Shown here: piece by piece, positions 54,684 through 63,417 of the stretch
Layout of the letters: each line of letters starts with the position of its first letter
How positions within the stretch are numbered: the stretch's first letter is position 1
Source: Emcibacter sp.
GTDB taxonomy: Bacteria > Pseudomonadota > Alphaproteobacteria > Sphingomonadales > Emcibacteraceae
Assembly (NCBI GenBank): GCA_021647465.1
Contig: JAKIUQ010000004.1
Location: 62,001 to 126,000 of the forward strand
Reading direction: 5' to 3'
Length of the DNA stretch: 64,000 nucleotides
Notes under the pieces: generated by a model
Database searches by the model: none
Told to the model about the DNA's origin: nothing
Seen by the model: only the letters and a program-made list of their open reading frames with translations
Made by a program: the position numbers and the translations under genes

Positions 54684-56405
54684 ATGGGGGATTTCATCCT
54701 TTATCATAAAGACAGAATATCACCGCGACAAGTGGCAGATGCCTTTTCCTGCCTTGCTGAACAAGGGTCTGAAAACCCTGTTTCTGTTGAGCATGATGGT
54801 TATAGAGTGGCTTTTTTCCCCAAACAGATCTCCCCTGCGCAAAATTTTACCCTGCAAGAGAACGGCGACTTCTGCGGCTCATCCGGCACATTCATATATA
54901 AATCCCTCATGGGCGAAGACGCGCTCCGCGCCCTGTTACAGGATTTCACCATTGAGGCGTATAATCCCGAAGATTACGGCGGCATCTTCACCGTTATCCT
55001 GCGCAAGAATAATCGACTTTATCTGTTAACCGACCCCTTGGGCGGCAATCGGGTCTATGAAAATGATCAACAAGGCCTCTGGTCTTCTTCTTTTCTGGCG
55101 GCGGCAACAGCCACAAACAACCTGTCCATCAACAAACAGGCCCTCTATGAATATATCTTTCAGGAAACCACTTACGGACGTGATACCGTGTTTAAAGAAG
55201 TATCCTGCCTTGATAGTTTAAAAATTTTTGAATTCACAAAAGATGGCCCCGTCGTCCATGATAAAAATCTGACCTTTGATTTTCGGGAGAATAGCGCTCC
55301 CCTTGATGATCTTGTCGCGCAAACGGTTCAAATGCTGCAAGATGCCGTGAAGCCTGTCTCAGAAATATTTGGCAATAAAATTCGCACCGCCCTGTCCGGC
55401 GGTTATGATTCGCGGCTGATGCTCGCCCTGTTAAAGGCGTGCGGCAGCACCCCCGGCGTTTATGTTTATGGCTCAAATGACAGCCCGGATGTCACCGTCG
55501 CGCGCACAATATCAAACGGCGAAGACTTCCCCCTTGATCATATCAACAAGGCAGATTACCCCGTCCCCAGCCCCGGAGGATACGCCCAAATCATACAGGA
55601 TAACTTCTACGCTCTGGATGGGTTGCCGGGCGAAGGCATTTTTGATTTTGGGGCCAATATGGATACAAGGCGCAAAAGATCCGGTCACGGCCATATGGTG
55701 TTTAATGGCGGCGGCGGCGAGATTTTCCGCAATTTCTTTTATTTGCCTGATCGGAATTTTACGATCACCGACCTGATCAACAGCTTTTATTCGCGCTATA
55801 CAACAGCCTTTTGTCAGGATGAATTTAATGAGCAGGATTATCGCGCGGCCCTTCACGGCAAACTTAAAATAGCGCTGGGGGCAAAGGCAGACAGGCTCAA
55901 CCGCCAGCAAGTGGAATATGCCTATCCCGCGTTCCGTTTGCGCTATTGGACCAGCCGGGATAATAACAATAACACGCGGCTCGGGCCGTATCTGACCCCT
56001 TTCGTGTCCTATGCTCTGACCAAACAGGCGCTCACCATTCCTCTGGCGTTAAAGAACCACGGGATTTTTCAAGCGGAACTGATCAAGGCCATCAGCCCGG
56101 CGCTTGCCGCCTATCATTCCGATTATGGCTATCCTTTTGATCGGCAAATCCCCACAAAAATAAAAATAAAAAATAACCTGACTTATTTTCGACCCCCATC
56201 CCTGCGCCGTTACAGCTATGCCATTCAGCATAGAATGGGCCAATTGACATTACCAAAAACATTGAGCCCGGAATATTTAGCCCCTGTTTTCCCCGATGGC
56301 CTGCCGGTGATGTCGCGCTATTTTAAAATCCATAAAATCAAAGACGCGGCCCTTTTGGGCCGAATCCATACACTGGAATATCTGTTCAGGCATTTCAAGC
56401 TCTAG
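54684..56405 (+). CDS. Asparagine-synthase-like protein without the glutaminase cysteine
   Basis: The 573-residue protein has the asparagine synthetase B layout: an N-terminal Ntn-like region (about 1-170) with TDPLGGNRVYE and an ATP-pyrophosphatase domain with the PP-loop SGGYDSRLMLALL (about 236). AsnB starts MCGI, with Cys2 as the glutaminase nucleophile; this protein starts MGDF, so it probably cannot use glutamine that way. It may form an amide with ammonia, or another adenylation-dependent bond, as in beta-lactam synthetase. AGAAAGG precedes the ATG. It is divergent from atpH and overlaps priA's end by 4 bases. Function unknown. Confidence 0.7.
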   Translation: MGDFILYHKDRISPRQVADAFSCLAEQGSENPVSVEHDGYRVAFFPKQISPAQNFTLQENGDFCGSSGTFIYKSLMGEDALRALLQDFTIEAYNPEDYGGIFTVILRKNNRLYLLTDPLGGNRVYENDQQGLWSSSFLAAATATNNLSINKQALYEYIFQETTYGRDTVFKEVSCLDSLKIFEFTKDGPVVHDKNLTFDFRENSAPLDDLVAQTVQMLQDAVKPVSEIFGNKIRTALSGGYDSRLMLALLKACGSTPGVYVYGSNDSPDVTVARTISNGEDFPLDHINKADYPVPSPGGYAQIIQDNFYALDGLPGEGIFDFGANMDTRRKRSGHGHMVFNGGGGEIFRNFFYLPDRNFTITDLINSFYSRYTTAFCQDEFNEQDYRAALHGKLKIALGAKADRLNRQQVEYAYPAFRLRYWTSRDNNNNTRLGPYLTPFVSYALTKQALTIPLALKNHGIFQAELIKAISPALAAYHSDYGYPFDRQIPTKIKIKNNLTYFRPPSLRRYSYAIQHRMGQLTLPKTLSPEYLAPVFPDGLPVMSRYFKIHKIKDAALLGRIHTLEYLFRHFKL

Positions 56406-58597
56406 AAAAAGCTATAAGGGTCTATATCCACCTGAAGGCTGACGCCCCGTTCAAGGGGGCAGGATGACAGCCATTGGCCCATGATTTTTTGCAGCTTTAC
56501 CTGTTTTTCGGCCTTGATCAACAGGCGGAAACGGTTTTTGCCGCGCAGATAAGCCATGGGCGCCGGAACGGGCCCTAAAACCGTGATGGCTTTGTCTTTG
56601 GGGGCAAGAGCCGCAATCCGCCGGGCGGTTTTGGCCACGGCATTAAAATCCGCGCCGGACACAATGATCGCCGCCAGCTTGCCGAAAGGCGGCAGCATCT
56701 GTTGCTCTCTGTCAAAGGCTTCCTGCTCCAGAAAAGCCTGCCCATCACCAGAAATCAAGGCCGCAATCACGGGATGTTCCGGAGCATAGCTTTGAAAAAT
56801 CACCTGGCCCGGGTGCTCGGCCCGTCCCGCGCGTCCGGCCACCTGCTCCAACTGCTGCCATGTGCGTTCTGCCGCGCGCGGGTCCCCGCCGCTCAGCCCC
56901 AAATCCGCATCAATCACGCCAACCAGCGTCAGCATGGGGAAATGATAGCCCTTGGTGACAATCTGGGTGCCAATGATAAAATCCACCTCATGGCGTTCAA
57001 TAGAGGTGATCATCTGGCGCATTTGGGCCGGCGAAGATATTTCATCACTGGCCATGACCGCGATCCGCGCATCGGGAAATAAATCCCGCACCTCTTCCGC
57101 CACCCGCTCCACCCCCGGCCCGCAGGCCACCATGCTGTCTGTATTTTCACATTCCGGACAGACTTTTGGCTTGCCGCAGGAAAATCCGCAATGGTGACAA
57201 ATGAGTTTTTCGCCTTTTCGATGTTCCACCAGCCAAGCCGAACAATGGGGGCATTCCATCCGGTGGCCGCACGTCCGGCACAGGGTCAGCGGCGCATAAC
57301 CCCGCCGGTTAAGATATAATAATGACTGCTCCCCCTGCGCCAGATTTTTGGCCAGTGCCGCCCGCAAAGGATCGGAAAGCCATGTTCCTGCTGCCAATTT
57401 CTGCTGGCGCATGTCGATGGCCGTCATATGGGGTAATTGAGCGGTGCCGTGACGCTGACCCAAATAAAGCCAGTCATATTTCCCCGCCTCTGCATTAAGT
57501 ATCGTTTCAAGGGACGGCGTGGCAGAGGCCAGTATCACGGGGCAATCGGCCTGCATGGCCCGCACGACAGCCATATCCCGGCCATGATACATCACGCCGT
57601 CCTCTTGTTTGAACGTCGGCGAATGTTCTTCATCCACCACGATTAATTTCAAATCCACAAAGGGCAGGAACAAGGCCGATCTTGCCCCGACCACCACTTT
57701 GGCCCTTTTTGTAATGTCTTTTTGACCCGTCGCCCACCAGGCCCGCCTGCGCTGGGCCGGGGTTAATTCAGAATGCCAAATCACCGGTTCGGCCCCGAAT
57801 CGCTTTTCAAATCGCGTCAGCCATTGGGCCGTCAGGGCAATTTCAGGCACCAATACCAGAATCTGACCGCCGTCTGTTTTCAAGGCTTCGGCGATGGCCT
57901 CAAAATATACTTCTGTCTTGCCGGACCCTGTAATGCCTTCAAGCAACACGGGTTTAAAGTGATGCGCGCCCACAAGTTCGCGCATATGACGGGCCGCGTG
58001 ATCCTGTTCATCGGATAAATATGGGCCTATGTGAAACGGATCAGGCTCGGGGTACGGCGCATCGCCCATGACCTCAACCGGGGTCATCTGCCCGGCCTTG
58101 ACCATGCCGCGCAACACGCCTTCCCCCACTGACGCCAGTTCAGCCCATGTTTTAAGCGCCATAGGCATGCCCATGGGAACATCAAGATTTGCCACCAACC
58201 GCCGCGCATCTGTTAATTTTTCCGGCAGGTCGGGGGACAGGCGATAAAAGGTTTTTTTCCTGGCCCTGTCAAAGGCGCGCGGGACGCTGACCGCCATTTT
58301 GAGAACCGCGCCCGGCGGCGATAAGCTATATGACGCGACCCAGTCAATGAAAGCCCTCAGGCTCTGCGGCAATGCCGGCAATTCCAGCTTTGCCGTGACC
58401 GGTTTTAATTTTTCAACCGGAACCTCATGGGTTTCCGGCGCCATATTCCACACCACGCCTTGCACATTTCGGTTGCCCAGAGGCACCGTGACAAAATCGC
58501 CCTCTTCCAGAAAAATATCCCCGTCAATAAGGTAATCAAACGGGCCGGATAAGGGGAGCGGCAATAACACCTGAATGCGGCGGGCATCTGAACGCAT
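56402..58597 (-). CDS. priA: Primosomal replication protein N' (PriA helicase)
   Basis: 3'-to-5' DNA helicase that reloads the replisome at stalled forks. From ATG 58597 the product has 731 residues: an N-terminal DNA-binding domain (IQVLLPLPLSGPFDYLI), Walker A EGITGSGKTEVY, box II VVDEEH, the zinc-binding insert with paired cysteines from CRTCGHRMECPHC to KPKVCPEC, and C-terminal helicase motifs with GTQIVTKGYHFPML and QVAGRAGR. A TTG at 58624 would add 9 residues. A perfect 13-bp tandem repeat lies across that upstream TTG (58609-58634). Confidence 0.94.
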   Translation of the reverse strand: MRSDARRIQVLLPLPLSGPFDYLIDGDIFLEEGDFVTVPLGNRNVQGVVWNMAPETHEVPVEKLKPVTAKLELPALPQSLRAFIDWVASYSLSPPGAVLKMAVSVPRAFDRARKKTFYRLSPDLPEKLTDARRLVANLDVPMGMPMALKTWAELASVGEGVLRGMVKAGQMTPVEVMGDAPYPEPDPFHIGPYLSDEQDHAARHMRELVGAHHFKPVLLEGITGSGKTEVYFEAIAEALKTDGGQILVLVPEIALTAQWLTRFEKRFGAEPVIWHSELTPAQRRRAWWATGQKDITKRAKVVVGARSALFLPFVDLKLIVVDEEHSPTFKQEDGVMYHGRDMAVVRAMQADCPVILASATPSLETILNAEAGKYDWLYLGQRHGTAQLPHMTAIDMRQQKLAAGTWLSDPLRAALAKNLAQGEQSLLYLNRRGYAPLTLCRTCGHRMECPHCSAWLVEHRKGEKLICHHCGFSCGKPKVCPECENTDSMVACGPGVERVAEEVRDLFPDARIAVMASDEISSPAQMRQMITSIERHEVDFIIGTQIVTKGYHFPMLTLVGVIDADLGLSGGDPRAAERTWQQLEQVAGRAGRAEHPGQVIFQSYAPEHPVIAALISGDGQAFLEQEAFDREQQMLPPFGKLAAIIVSGADFNAVAKTARRIAALAPKDKAITVLGPVPAPMAYLRGKNRFRLLIKAEKQVKLQKIMGQWLSSCPLERGVSLQVDIDPYSFF

Positions 58598-58608
58598 AAA
58601 TGATCTTT

Positions 58609-58634
58609 CAAAAATATTTGGCAAAAATATTTGG
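58609..58634. repeat. Tandem 13-bp repeat upstream of priA
   Basis: CAAAAATATTTGG occurs twice in direct, perfect tandem (58609-58621 and 58622-58634), in the priA leader. It may be a simple duplication. A weaker third unit begins CAAAAG. Confidence 0.6.
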
Positions 58635-58733
58635 CAAAAGCGATGAACAAGATAAAAAGGCTATTCTTTTAAGGCACTATATTATAAAACTGATTTCAGA
58701 AAATATTTTTTTATCATGAGAGGTTTTTAGACC

Positions 58734-59387
58734 ATGAAGTTCTTTTTGGATACAGCAGAAATAAATGACATTCGCGAAATGGCCGCAACGGGGCTTGTGG
58801 ACGGGGTCACCACCAATCCCTCCCTTATCTTAAAATCGGGCCGGGATTATTTTGAAGTGACCAAAGAAATCTGCGACCTGATTGACGGCCCGGTCAGCGC
58901 CGAAGTTGCCGCCACCGATTATGACGGCATGATCGCCGAAGCCGCCCGTATTTATGACATTGCGGATAATATCGCGCTAAAAGTGCCGATGACCGCCCCC
59001 GGGCTTCGCGCCTGCAAGCATTTCACAGATCAAGGAAAAATGGTCAATGTCACATTGTGTTTCTCCTCCGCGCAGGCTTTGCTTGCGGCCAAAGCCGGCG
59101 CAACATTCATTTCGCCCTTTGTGGGACGCCATGATGATGTGGGTTTTGATGGCATGCAATTGATCGAGGATATTCGCCTGATTTATGATAACTATCAGTT
59201 TAACACACAAATTCTGGTGGCCAGCACACGCCATCCGATCCATATCATCGAAAGCGCACGTATTGGCGCTGATGTGGTTACCCTGCCGCCAAAAGTATTG
59301 CGCCAGCTTTTCAATCACCCGCTGACCGCCAATGGCCTCGCCGCTTTTGTCGCCGATTGGGAAAAAACCGGCCAATCAATCGTTTAA
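58734..59387 (+). CDS. fsa: Transaldolase / fructose-6-phosphate aldolase family protein
   Basis: The 217-residue short transaldolase of the pentose phosphate pathway has [32 protein letters not shown] at the start, the Schiff-base lysine in [36 protein letters not shown] and [12 protein letters not shown]. This is the Fsa/TalC subfamily; transaldolase activity is more usual than fructose-6-phosphate aldolase, and sequence cannot settle it. ATG 58734 is preceded by GAGAGG. It is divergent from priA. Confidence 0.93.
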   Translation: MKFFLDTAEINDIREMAATGLVDGVTTNPSLILKSGRDYFEVTKEICDLIDGPVSAEVAATDYDGMIAEAARIYDIADNIALKVPMTAPGLRACKHFTDQGKMVNVTLCFSSAQALLAAKAGATFISPFVGRHDDVGFDGMQLIEDIRLIYDNYQFNTQILVASTRHPIHIIESARIGADVVTLPPKVLRQLFNHPLTANGLAAFVADWEKTGQSIV

Positions 59388-59451
59388 TAATAATTTCGTA
59401 AGACTTACCGGCGTATAGTCACGGCGGTTGTAAATCTTGAGGATGTGGGTT

Positions 59452-60183
59452 GTGTCGGATAAAATGAATAAAAGCCTTATAGGTAAAGCGGTAAAGAAAA
59501 ATCCCGCCTTACAGGAAGATGACGTTCGGAATTATCTGATGATGAATCCTGATTTTTTCGATTTAAACGTCGATCTTCTCACGCTTTTAAAACCAACAAG
59601 GTCAAAACGGGCCGAAAATATAGTGGATTTTCAAGCGATATTGCTTGAACGTCTTCAGCGTGAAGTCGCGGCATTAAATGACACGCAAGGCACGATTATC
59701 CATGCCTCCCGCAGCAATATGACCACACAAGCCCGTATTCATGCCGCCGTTTTATGCCTGCTGGAAGCCGAAGATTACGACCATCTATGCCATATCGTCT
59801 GCAATGACTGGTCCCAGATTTTACAGGTGGACAGCATCATTATCTGTTTCAGCGATAATGGCCCTGTTGCTCTGCCGGAGAACAACAATATCCGGCTTTT
59901 GAAAACAGACATTATTACCAACTTCATGGGTCATGAAACAGCCGCCATCTTGCGCGGGAACGTTGAAGGCGCGATGGAAATTTATGGCCCCGCCACGCCG
60001 CTGGTTAAGGCCGAGGCCCTGATTCGCATTGAGGAAACCGCCCATAATCCGCTGGGCATTCTGGCCTTTGGCAGTCGTGATGAAGATTTTTTCGCACCGG
60101 GGCAAGGCACCGAACTGCTCCGTTTCCTTGCCGCCGCCTTTCAGGGTCAATTAAAAAACCATCTGCCCAAAGCTGGCTCATAG
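59452..60183 (+). CDS. DUF484 family protein
   Basis: The 243-residue protein has the DUF484 layout: LQEDDVRNYLMMNPDFFDLNVDLLTLLKP, a coiled segment with FQAILLERLQREVAALNDTQGTII, then a GAF-like domain (about 100-235) with LGILAFGSRDEDFFAPGQGTELLRFLAAAF. I chose GTG 59452, with GAGG about 9 bases upstream; TTG 59437 and ATG 59464 are alternatives. Function unknown. It lies just upstream of xerC, as in many proteobacteria. Confidence 0.88.
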   Translation: MSDKMNKSLIGKAVKKNPALQEDDVRNYLMMNPDFFDLNVDLLTLLKPTRSKRAENIVDFQAILLERLQREVAALNDTQGTIIHASRSNMTTQARIHAAVLCLLEAEDYDHLCHIVCNDWSQILQVDSIIICFSDNGPVALPENNNIRLLKTDIITNFMGHETAAILRGNVEGAMEIYGPATPLVKAEALIRIEETAHNPLGILAFGSRDEDFFAPGQGTELLRFLAAAFQGQLKNHLPKAGS

Positions 60184-60209
60184 GGCGCAAGCCTGATATA
60201 CTCAAGCCC

Positions 60210-61139
60210 ATGAGCAAAGCAAATCTGCCCTATTATCCTGCGTTACTGCCCCTGCTGCAAGGCTGGCTGGACTATCTTCAGGTCGAAAAACGCGTATCGC
60301 CCCATACTTTTAACGCTTACCAGCGGGATGTGGTCAGCTTTTTTACTTTTCTGGCCGAGCATATAGGAAGGGCACCGTCACAGGATGATCTTCAAGGTTT
60401 GCAACCCGTTGATTTCAGGTCTTTTCTGGCACAGCGCCGGCGGCAAGGCCTGAGCGCGGCCTCTGTGGCCAGAACCCTCAGCGCCATTCGGGCATTTTTT
60501 AAATTTCTGCGGCGTAATGACATCTTGAGCAATGATGCCATTAATGCGGTCAACGCGCCAAAATTGCCGCGCCGCCTGCCCCGGCCACTGGATGAAGAGG
60601 CGGCAAGGAAAAGCCTGATTGATGTGGCGGACTTTGCGTCTGAGGCATGGATCGGAGACCGCGATATTGCCGTCTTGACCCTTTTATATGGCGGTGGCCT
60701 GCGCATATCAGAAGCCCTGAATTTGAACAGAGCCGATTTGCCCGGCGGGGATATGCTGCGGGTTATAGGCAAACGCAACAAAGAAAGGCTGGTGCCTCTA
60801 TTGCCCGTGGTGCGAGCCGCCATTGAGACTTATCTGGAAAGCTGCCCCCATAGCCTGCCCATGAAGGGGCCGCTGTTTATTGGCGTTCGGGGCAAGAGAT
60901 TAAATGCCCGTATGATCCAGCTCGCCATGCAAAAAGTCCGGGAAATTCTGGGCCTGCCGCCGTCGGCCACCCCCCATGCCCTGCGCCATAGTTTTGCCAC
61001 CCATTTGCTGACTGCCGGCGGGGATTTGCGCACCATACAGGAATTGCTCGGCCATGCCTCCCTCGCCACGACCCAGCATTATACCGAAGTGGATACCGCC
61101 TATCTGATGGATGTTTATAACAATTCACATCCGCGTTAA
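60210..61139 (+). CDS. xerC: Tyrosine recombinase XerC
   Basis: Resolves chromosome dimers at dif together with XerD under FtsK control. The 309-residue protein has an N-terminal SAM-like core-binding domain (about 10-110) and the catalytic domain with Arg in GGGLRISEALNL, Lys in KRNKERLVPL, HALRHSFATHLL, the Gly-His in ELLGHASL and the nucleophile Tyr in TTQHYTEVD. It lies 26 bases after DUF484. XerD would be encoded elsewhere. Confidence 0.94.
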   Translation: MSKANLPYYPALLPLLQGWLDYLQVEKRVSPHTFNAYQRDVVSFFTFLAEHIGRAPSQDDLQGLQPVDFRSFLAQRRRQGLSAASVARTLSAIRAFFKFLRRNDILSNDAINAVNAPKLPRRLPRPLDEEAARKSLIDVADFASEAWIGDRDIAVLTLLYGGGLRISEALNLNRADLPGGDMLRVIGKRNKERLVPLLPVVRAAIETYLESCPHSLPMKGPLFIGVRGKRLNARMIQLAMQKVREILGLPPSATPHALRHSFATHLLTAGGDLRTIQELLGHASLATTQHYTEVDTAYLMDVYNNSHPR

Positions 61140-61147
61140 GTTAAGTC

Positions 61148-62095
61148 TTATTTTTCGCAAAGACAGTTATCCACGCTGACCACATAGACGGTTTCTTCGT
61201 CATGGGTGACAAGGCGTGACTGTTTAAAACCGGACAATCCTGCCAGACGTTTGAATTTCTTCTCGCTGTTCTGAAAATACAGGGTGGTATATTTCTGATC
61301 GGGATAATGATCCAATATGGCCTGAATATGATAGGCCACCGCATAAAGATAATTGGGCAGCTGTTTTTCCGACTGGCCTTTGTCAGCCGTCTCGTAATCC
61401 GGGTCGCGGGCAATGGTGAAAAGCAAAAGGCCCTTCAGCGGCTGCCCGGCCTCTGCCATCCAGTCCGGGTCAAATTCATTGTCACCGGATTCGGCGGTTT
61501 CGAAATAATGGTGATAGCCATGGTCGGACAGGGGCAGGATATGAGAGAAGAATACCGGCTTATTCTCTGGTTGACTATCATCCAGTATCATCAGGAAAGA
61601 GTGGGGGTTTTTACGCCACATGGCCAGATTCCGGGTCAGTTTTTCGTCCGCGCCGCCGGCCCATGGCGTTCCCCGGAAAGCCGCCGCGTTGATGGAACTG
61701 ACCCTTCCCATATCCCGTTCATTTTCCGGCCATTTGTAATTTTTCCTTTCCTCAAGTTTTTTCAATAACTTCAGGCGGCCCTTGCCAATATCTATGGATT
61801 GGTCAAAAATCCGGGCGAATTCTTCCGGCGTACGAAACAGCTTTGTAATATGTCTGAAATCCCTGTTTTTTAACTGGCTGCGCCGGGTGAGGAATTTTGC
61901 CGCCGCCCAGACAAGAAAGGATGCCGCCGGCACAATCGTCAGAATTTTATAATAAAGATCATATTGTTCATTCACCCCCAGCATCGTCAGGGCCAAATAG
62001 GATATCGCCAACAGAAATGCCACCGCCGCCGTGACAACGGGGCTTAAATTCTTAAAAAAGCGGCCAATCTTTATCAGGGTCACATACATGGTCAT
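61148..62095 (-). CDS. Membrane-anchored protein of unknown function
   Basis: I do not recognise this protein with certainty. The 315 residues comprise two membrane helices (about 18-38 and 48-65) and a soluble, probably cytoplasmic, domain of 240 residues. That domain has a distantly acetyltransferase-like order: SSINAAAFRGTPWAGG, then strand-like SFLMILDDS and PVFFSHILPLS, a helix in YLYAVAYHIQAILDHY, and TLYFQNSEKKFKRLAGLSGFKQSR, like the GNAT end where side chains face acetyl-CoA. No canonical acetyl-CoA P-loop is evident, so this is a weak guess. The gene converges on xerC with 8 bases between the stops. Confidence 0.65.
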   Translation of the reverse strand: MTMYVTLIKIGRFFKNLSPVVTAAVAFLLAISYLALTMLGVNEQYDLYYKILTIVPAASFLVWAAAKFLTRRSQLKNRDFRHITKLFRTPEEFARIFDQSIDIGKGRLKLLKKLEERKNYKWPENERDMGRVSSINAAAFRGTPWAGGADEKLTRNLAMWRKNPHSFLMILDDSQPENKPVFFSHILPLSDHGYHHYFETAESGDNEFDPDWMAEAGQPLKGLLLFTIARDPDYETADKGQSEKQLPNYLYAVAYHIQAILDHYPDQKYTTLYFQNSEKKFKRLAGLSGFKQSRLVTHDEETVYVVSVDNCLCEK

Positions 62096-62351
62096 TCCGT
62101 CAGTCTCGCCGCCATTTTCGCGGCTATGGTCATCTTAGGCAAAAAGCTTGACGGATACAAGACCGCACTATTTCAGGACAAATTATCCGGAATTCTTACA
62201 ATTTTAACAATAAGTCATAGTTGCGTAACAAAAAACTGTTGTTTTCTGCCCGTTTTTATTATTTGGGCCGTCTTGGAAAACCCTTCAGATGTAACGATAT
62301 ATTCATTGCCAGATGTTATCTTCATTACTGGAAATACAAGGATTTAGGAAT

Positions 62352-62996
62352 ATGCCCGTAAAATCATCTGGAAAAATAATTACCGCTGCCATCGGCCTGT
62401 TTGGTTTAATAATGACCTTACCATCCCATGCCATCCCCATCATATTCAGCAGTATTACCATGGAAGTGCGCAGCACGGGTAATATCCGCGTGAATGGCGG
62501 TGATACAGCCGCCAGCCTGCTGGCAAGATTTAACAACGGGACAGAAATATGCACGGTAAATATCGAGGAATTCACCGGCATTGGCGGCAAACAGAATTGC
62601 GGCACAAATCCCCATGATGACCTGGCCACATTATATACCGTCAATTATTCTCTGGGTAATGGCATGGCCTTATTCCAGTTGGGCGCGGACTGGGGCCTTG
62701 GCGGTATTATTATGGGAGGGGCCGGCGGCGATAGTATCCGAACCGATGACATCTGGTGGGGCTATAGCTGGAACAACGCCGATGTTCTCAATTTTACTCT
62801 TGACGGCCCCGGAACGGGGAGCTTTCAACTGCTTGGTTTTGAAAGCTGTTGCTCTGGCGCCAATAGCCTGCGGGTCAGTGTCAATGGCGGCCAGACATTC
62901 TCCAGCGTTATGACAAGCGTGCCGGAACCCGCCGCATTAGCCCTGCTCGGGTTTGGTCTGATGGGCTTGACGATTGCCCGGCGCCGCCTAAAATAA
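62352..62996 (+). CDS. PEP-CTERM sorting domain secreted protein
   Basis: The 214-residue exported protein has a signal peptide to about residue 29 (LPSHA), a Gly/Asn/Asp-rich mature part with cysteines in pairs (EICTV, QNCGTN, ESCCSG) and a C-terminal sorting signal: VPEPAALALLGFGLMGL plus ARRR. The PEP-CTERM tail is processed by an exosortase. ATG 62352 follows AAGGATTTAGGA; upstream ATGs lack a ribosome-binding site. No sigma-54 promoter like that at 11.1 kb is obvious in the 256-base spacer. The 3' end overlaps the convergent MAPEG gene by 9 bases. Confidence 0.85.
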   Translation: MPVKSSGKIITAAIGLFGLIMTLPSHAIPIIFSSITMEVRSTGNIRVNGGDTAASLLARFNNGTEICTVNIEEFTGIGGKQNCGTNPHDDLATLYTVNYSLGNGMALFQLGADWGLGGIIMGGAGGDSIRTDDIWWGYSWNNADVLNFTLDGPGTGSFQLLGFESCCSGANSLRVSVNGGQTFSSVMTSVPEPAALALLGFGLMGLTIARRRLK

Positions 62997-63371
62997 ACGC
63001 ATAATGGCCCCGGCCAAACCACCGAGCAGAAGGATCAGGCACGGGAAAAAACTAAAGAAAAAACCAAGGGTTCGTTTTTTGGGATCAGCAATATAGCCTT
63101 TAAAATACAAAGCCCGGCCAATGATGAAGATCACCCCCAAGCCGGCGGCCACATCAGGCCGGACATAATAGGCAAACATCACCATACCGGGAATGAAGGA
63201 AATCAACAATTCAAGGGTATTTTCCTGCACGCGGTAATAGCGCTCAAAAATCGGATCCCCCGTAACGGCGGGGGCCGCGATGCCATATTTTCCCCGGGCC
63301 ATGCCGACTGAAAAACTAAAATAAACATATTCCATCAACGCCAATGCGATGACAATTGCCACAAGCTCCAT
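62988..63371 (-). CDS. MAPEG family membrane protein
   Basis: The 127-residue protein has four predicted membrane helices and the family motif RYYRVQENTLELLISFIPGMVMFAYYV, where the conserved Arg-Val-x-x-Asn-x-x-Glu contacts glutathione. The N-terminal segment ARGKYGIAAPAVTGDPIFER is also typical. MAPEG proteins are membrane glutathione transferases or peroxidases. Substrate unknown. It lies between the PEP-CTERM gene and an enoyl-CoA hydratase-like gene on the same strand. Confidence 0.85.
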   Translation of the reverse strand: MELVAIVIALALMEYVYFSFSVGMARGKYGIAAPAVTGDPIFERYYRVQENTLELLISFIPGMVMFAYYVRPDVAAGLGVIFIIGRALYFKGYIADPKKRTLGFFFSFFPCLILLLGGLAGAIMRLF

Positions 63372-63417
63372 ATTTTTCTCTTCCCTTTATTTATATTTTT
63401 ATAAAAGCATTGCATGA

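Noticed and set aside
62150..62166. GG-N10-GC at about 62153-62166 as a sigma-54 site
   Set aside because: Only the GG and GC dinucleotides fit; neither the TGGCAC nor the TTGC block is present, and it is almost 190 bases from the gene.
62184..62200. Minus-strand TGTAAGAATTCCGGATA upstream of the second PEP-CTERM gene, resembling the tandem activator motif at 11.16 kb
   Set aside because: Only about 11 of 17 positions agree, the last triplet is ATA and not ACA, and no sigma-54 site with GG-N10-GC plus TTGC follows.
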